Positions 5,191 through 6,886 of a DNA stretch of 6,886 bases are shown here, piece by piece. Position 1 is the first letter of the stretch. Each line of letters opens with the position of its first letter. This stretch comes from Methanomassiliicoccaceae archaeon (GTDB lineage: Archaea; Thermoplasmatota; Thermoplasmata; Methanomassiliicoccales; Methanomethylophilaceae): assembly GCA_016282555.1 (NCBI GenBank), contig JAEEKU010000020.1, forward strand, positions 1 to 6,886, given 5' to 3'. A program made the position numbers and the translations under genes. The notes below the pieces were generated by a model. It was not told the origin of the DNA. It was given only the letters and a program-made list of their open reading frames with translations, and did not search any database.

Positions 5191-5198
5191 ATATTAAA
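5191..5198 (-). promoter_or_regulatory. TATA box of the FKBP gene
   Basis: TTTAATAT on the minus strand predicts a start near 5167 and a leader of about 26 nt that holds the AGGGTG ribosome-binding site. A second AT-rich stretch (ACATATAAC, near 5153-5161) is too close to the ATG to be the box for this start. Confidence 0.5.
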
Positions 5199-5235
5199 CG
5201 TATCGGAAATCCGGCCAGAGAACGGCTGCGGCGGC

Positions 5236-5282
5236 GGATCCGGAATACGCATCCAGCAGGAGACTGGAATTCAGGATCCGGA
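5236..5282. repeat. Pair of GGATCCGGA direct repeats after the ppx stop codon
   Basis: GGATCCGGA occurs at 5236-5244 and 5274-5282. Each copy contains the palindrome GGATCC, so they can also pair with each other. A small TCCAG/CTGGA stem (5252-5268) lies between them. This could be the 3' end structure of the ppk-ppx message, but no T-run follows it. Nothing else is evident in the 130-bp gap apart from the FKBP promoter. Confidence 0.35.
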
Positions 5283-6797
5283 TAAGGGAATGACCGATAT
5301 GTCGCATCCGAACATCTTTCTGAACTCGTCTCTGATCTTATCTATCCGGTAAAGTTCGGCCGAAGGACTCCCCTCGCAGGAGAACATCAAAACCAGGGAA
5401 TCGCCGTTCTTCTCGATTCTCAGCGCGCCGGAATTGTATTCCCTGCGGCGGTCTATGACGTCGCCCAGCCTGAGAAACATGGCGCATCTCCTCACGTCCT
5501 CCGAAATGCTTTCGGGGAGGTTCCTCAGAGGTCTGTCCTTCGGACCCGGGAACTTCCGGTGGTGAAATCTGGCCATAAGGCCCATCGCCCTGAGCTCGGT
5601 TATGTCGAAGCCGACCATATCGGAATGCTCTATCATCATCTGGGAGAGAACGTTGTGGTTCTCGTAGTTCACAATCTCTCCTATATCGTGAAGAATCGCG
5701 GCGCAGGAAAGCAGATTCCTCATCTCCTCCGGCATCGAATGGAGCCTCAGCTCCTTCGTTCTGTCGAATATCTCGAGAGCGTATCTTTCCACGGTCTCGG
5801 AATGCTTCAGGTTGCAGTGGCATCTGTAAGCCAGAGACATTACCGAATCCCTCCGGGCGTCGAAACCCATGTGGCCTCTGGAAAGGAAAAGATCCATCTG
5901 CATTCCCTCCCTGAGCCCTTTGGTCGTTATCTCTATGCGGTTGATCCCGAAAAGGAACATCAGCTCCTCCGCGATGGCACCGCCGGCTATGATGATGTCG
6001 GAGCGGGCCCTGCCGATGCCTTTGAACACAGTTCTTTCATCGGCATCCGCAGACAGCAGCCTGGACATGAGAGCCCTGAGCTCGTCCAGTTCCATATATG
6101 ACGAATCGGAGTCTCCGCGCATCTCGGCGCATGCGGACGCCAGGGCGATCATCGTCCCGGAAGAGCCGTAGGCCTTGGAAAAACCTATATCGCGGACCTT
6201 GCCGCAGGAATGATACGATCCCAGATCGACGGAGCGGAGAATCTGGTGGTAATCTTCCAGAGAGACGGGGCCGGAGAGATCCAGTCCCAGACTGTAGGCG
6301 AACCTGACAGTCCCCATGCTCAGACTGTCTATGAACAGATTCCTGCGGCCCTCGCCGATCACGATTTCGGTACTCCCCCCTCCGATATCAATTAGAAGAG
6401 ACTTTTCTGCGGGGCCTTCCGGGCCGAATACCCCCAGGGCAATGAGCCTCGCCTCTTCGGCTCCCGGGATCACTCTGACCTCCGCGAATTCCGAAAGAGC
6501 CGCGGCCAGCTCCGCAGAGTCCGGGGCCTCTCTCGCCGCGCAGGTAGCCACGGCGATGACCCTTCCCGCGTCCATCCCTCTGGAGACCGAGGAGAATCTG
6601 GAAACGGTCTCCGCCGTATGGGCTATCGTCTCCGGTCCGAGAAGGCCTCCGGAATAGAGGCTGCAGCCGATGCGGATCATCTCTTTGTCCTGATGGATCA
6701 CCGTTCCGGAAGTGCCCTCGTAATACCTCACGACGGACAGATGAACCGAATTCGTGCCGACATCGATGAAACCCACCGTTTCAGGGGCTGCCGCCAT
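5271..6797 (-). CDS. ppx: Ppx/GppA-family phosphatase with C-terminal HD domain
   Basis: A 508-residue enzyme of normal length for the long Ppx/GppA form. The ASKHA ATPase-like core shows phosphate-1 GFIDVGTNSVHL (9-20), the ATCAAREAPDS segment (84-94), PGAEEARLI (111-119), phosphate-2 LLIDIGGGSTEI (134-145), the SMGTVRF motif (160-166), and adenosine-motif IIAGGAIAEELM (269-280). The C-terminal half (about 315-508) is an HD-type helical domain with ILHDIGE (368-374) and HHRKFP (412-417). Family members remove terminal phosphate from polyphosphate and/or convert pppGpp to ppGpp; sequence alone does not separate the two. The gene overlaps the end of a polyphosphate kinase gene, favouring exopolyphosphatase. 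ATG 6797 is chosen because GAGG lies just upstream and the first motif starts nine residues in. Confidence 0.9.
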   Translation of the reverse strand: MAAAPETVGFIDVGTNSVHLSVVRYYEGTSGTVIHQDKEMIRIGCSLYSGGLLGPETIAHTAETVSRFSSVSRGMDAGRVIAVATCAAREAPDSAELAAALSEFAEVRVIPGAEEARLIALGVFGPEGPAEKSLLIDIGGGSTEIVIGEGRRNLFIDSLSMGTVRFAYSLGLDLSGPVSLEDYHQILRSVDLGSYHSCGKVRDIGFSKAYGSSGTMIALASACAEMRGDSDSSYMELDELRALMSRLLSADADERTVFKGIGRARSDIIIAGGAIAEELMFLFGINRIEITTKGLREGMQMDLFLSRGHMGFDARRDSVMSLAYRCHCNLKHSETVERYALEIFDRTKELRLHSMPEEMRNLLSCAAILHDIGEIVNYENHNVLSQMMIEHSDMVGFDITELRAMGLMARFHHRKFPGPKDRPLRNLPESISEDVRRCAMFLRLGDVIDRRREYNSGALRIEKNGDSLVLMFSCEGSPSAELYRIDKIRDEFRKMFGCDISVIPLSGS

Positions 6798-6886
6798 GCC
6801 ATATTCCTCTGTTTCTGATGAACCATTCCTGGGATCTGAGCCTCTCCTCTCCCGGTTTGATTTCGACCGGGACGTAGCTGCCGTCC
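6781..6886 (-). CDS. ppk1: Polyphosphate kinase C-terminus (partial)
   Basis: The last 34 codons before TGA (6781-6783), running off the right edge. The peptide starts DGSYVPVEIKPGEERLRSQEW, resembling the extreme C-terminus of Ppk1 proteins: a DGSY/DGTY strand, a short turn, then a (N/R)SQ-x2-(F/W) helix. Ppk1 transfers the terminal phosphate of ATP onto polyphosphate, and reversibly back. The gene overlaps the ppx start by 17 nt in another frame, which implies co-transcription and coupled translation. The call relies on a short tail plus the ppx context, so it is good but not certain. A 7-bp stem with a 9-nt loop (6850-6872) lies within this coding tail. Confidence 0.7.
   Translation of the reverse strand, partial: DGSYVPVEIKPGEERLRSQEWFIRNRGIWHGGSP

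Noticed and set aside
5559..6101. Several plus-strand frames over the ppx gene
   Set aside because: Antisense shadows of a 508-residue enzyme with all family motifs intact.

Overview
The window looks archaeal and most likely comes from a Thermoplasmatota methanogen of the Methanomassiliicoccales / Methanomethylophilaceae type. The evidence is TATA boxes about 26-30 nt upstream of start codons or of the tRNA (several implying leaderless mRNAs), a GGR-type archaeal flavoenzyme, a SlyD-like archaeal FKBP, an archaeal coiled-coil protein, a CARF-winged-helix regulator of the HFX_2341 type, and no TAG among the stop codons I can place. This lineage assignment is an inference from gene content; I could not search a database.

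Left third (1-1964). Two pairs of convergent genes are packed tail to tail. A 5'-truncated DUF5685-like gene (+) runs into a small gene on the minus strand (start 994) for a protein with 11 cysteines and two tandem zinc- or Fe-S-type modules. A 94-bp divergent promoter region with a 12-bp palindrome then leads to a coiled-coil protein (+, ATG 1089). This gene collides with a zinc-ribbon membrane protein (-, GTG 1964). At both tail-to-tail junctions, each reading frame continues past the end of its recognisable protein into the antisense of its partner.

Middle (1964-3204, minus strand). tRNA-Arg(CCU) with encoded CCA, a geranylgeranyl-reductase-family FAD enzyme, and the zinc-ribbon membrane protein lie close together on one strand. 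They appear to share the strong tRNA promoter. The last two genes are linked by a GNRA hairpin that contains both the upstream stop codon and the downstream Shine-Dalgarno sequence, which suggests translational coupling.

Centre (3293-4437). A CARF-winged-helix regulator (+) has no CRISPR array or cas gene nearby. Its 3' end is made of 9-bp tandem units that carry the stop codon and continue beyond it. A 51-residue basic protein of unknown function (+) follows, too short for ordinary ORF cut-offs. A hairpin with T-runs ends the convergent FKBP gene.

Right third (4439-6886, minus strand). An FKBP-type peptidyl-prolyl isomerase has its own promoter. Upstream of it is a polyphosphate cassette: the last 34 codons of a polyphosphate kinase (ppk1-like) overlap the start of a complete Ppx/GppA-type phosphatase with an HD domain, so synthesis and breakdown of polyphosphate (or (p)ppGpp-related turnover) are probably made from one message.
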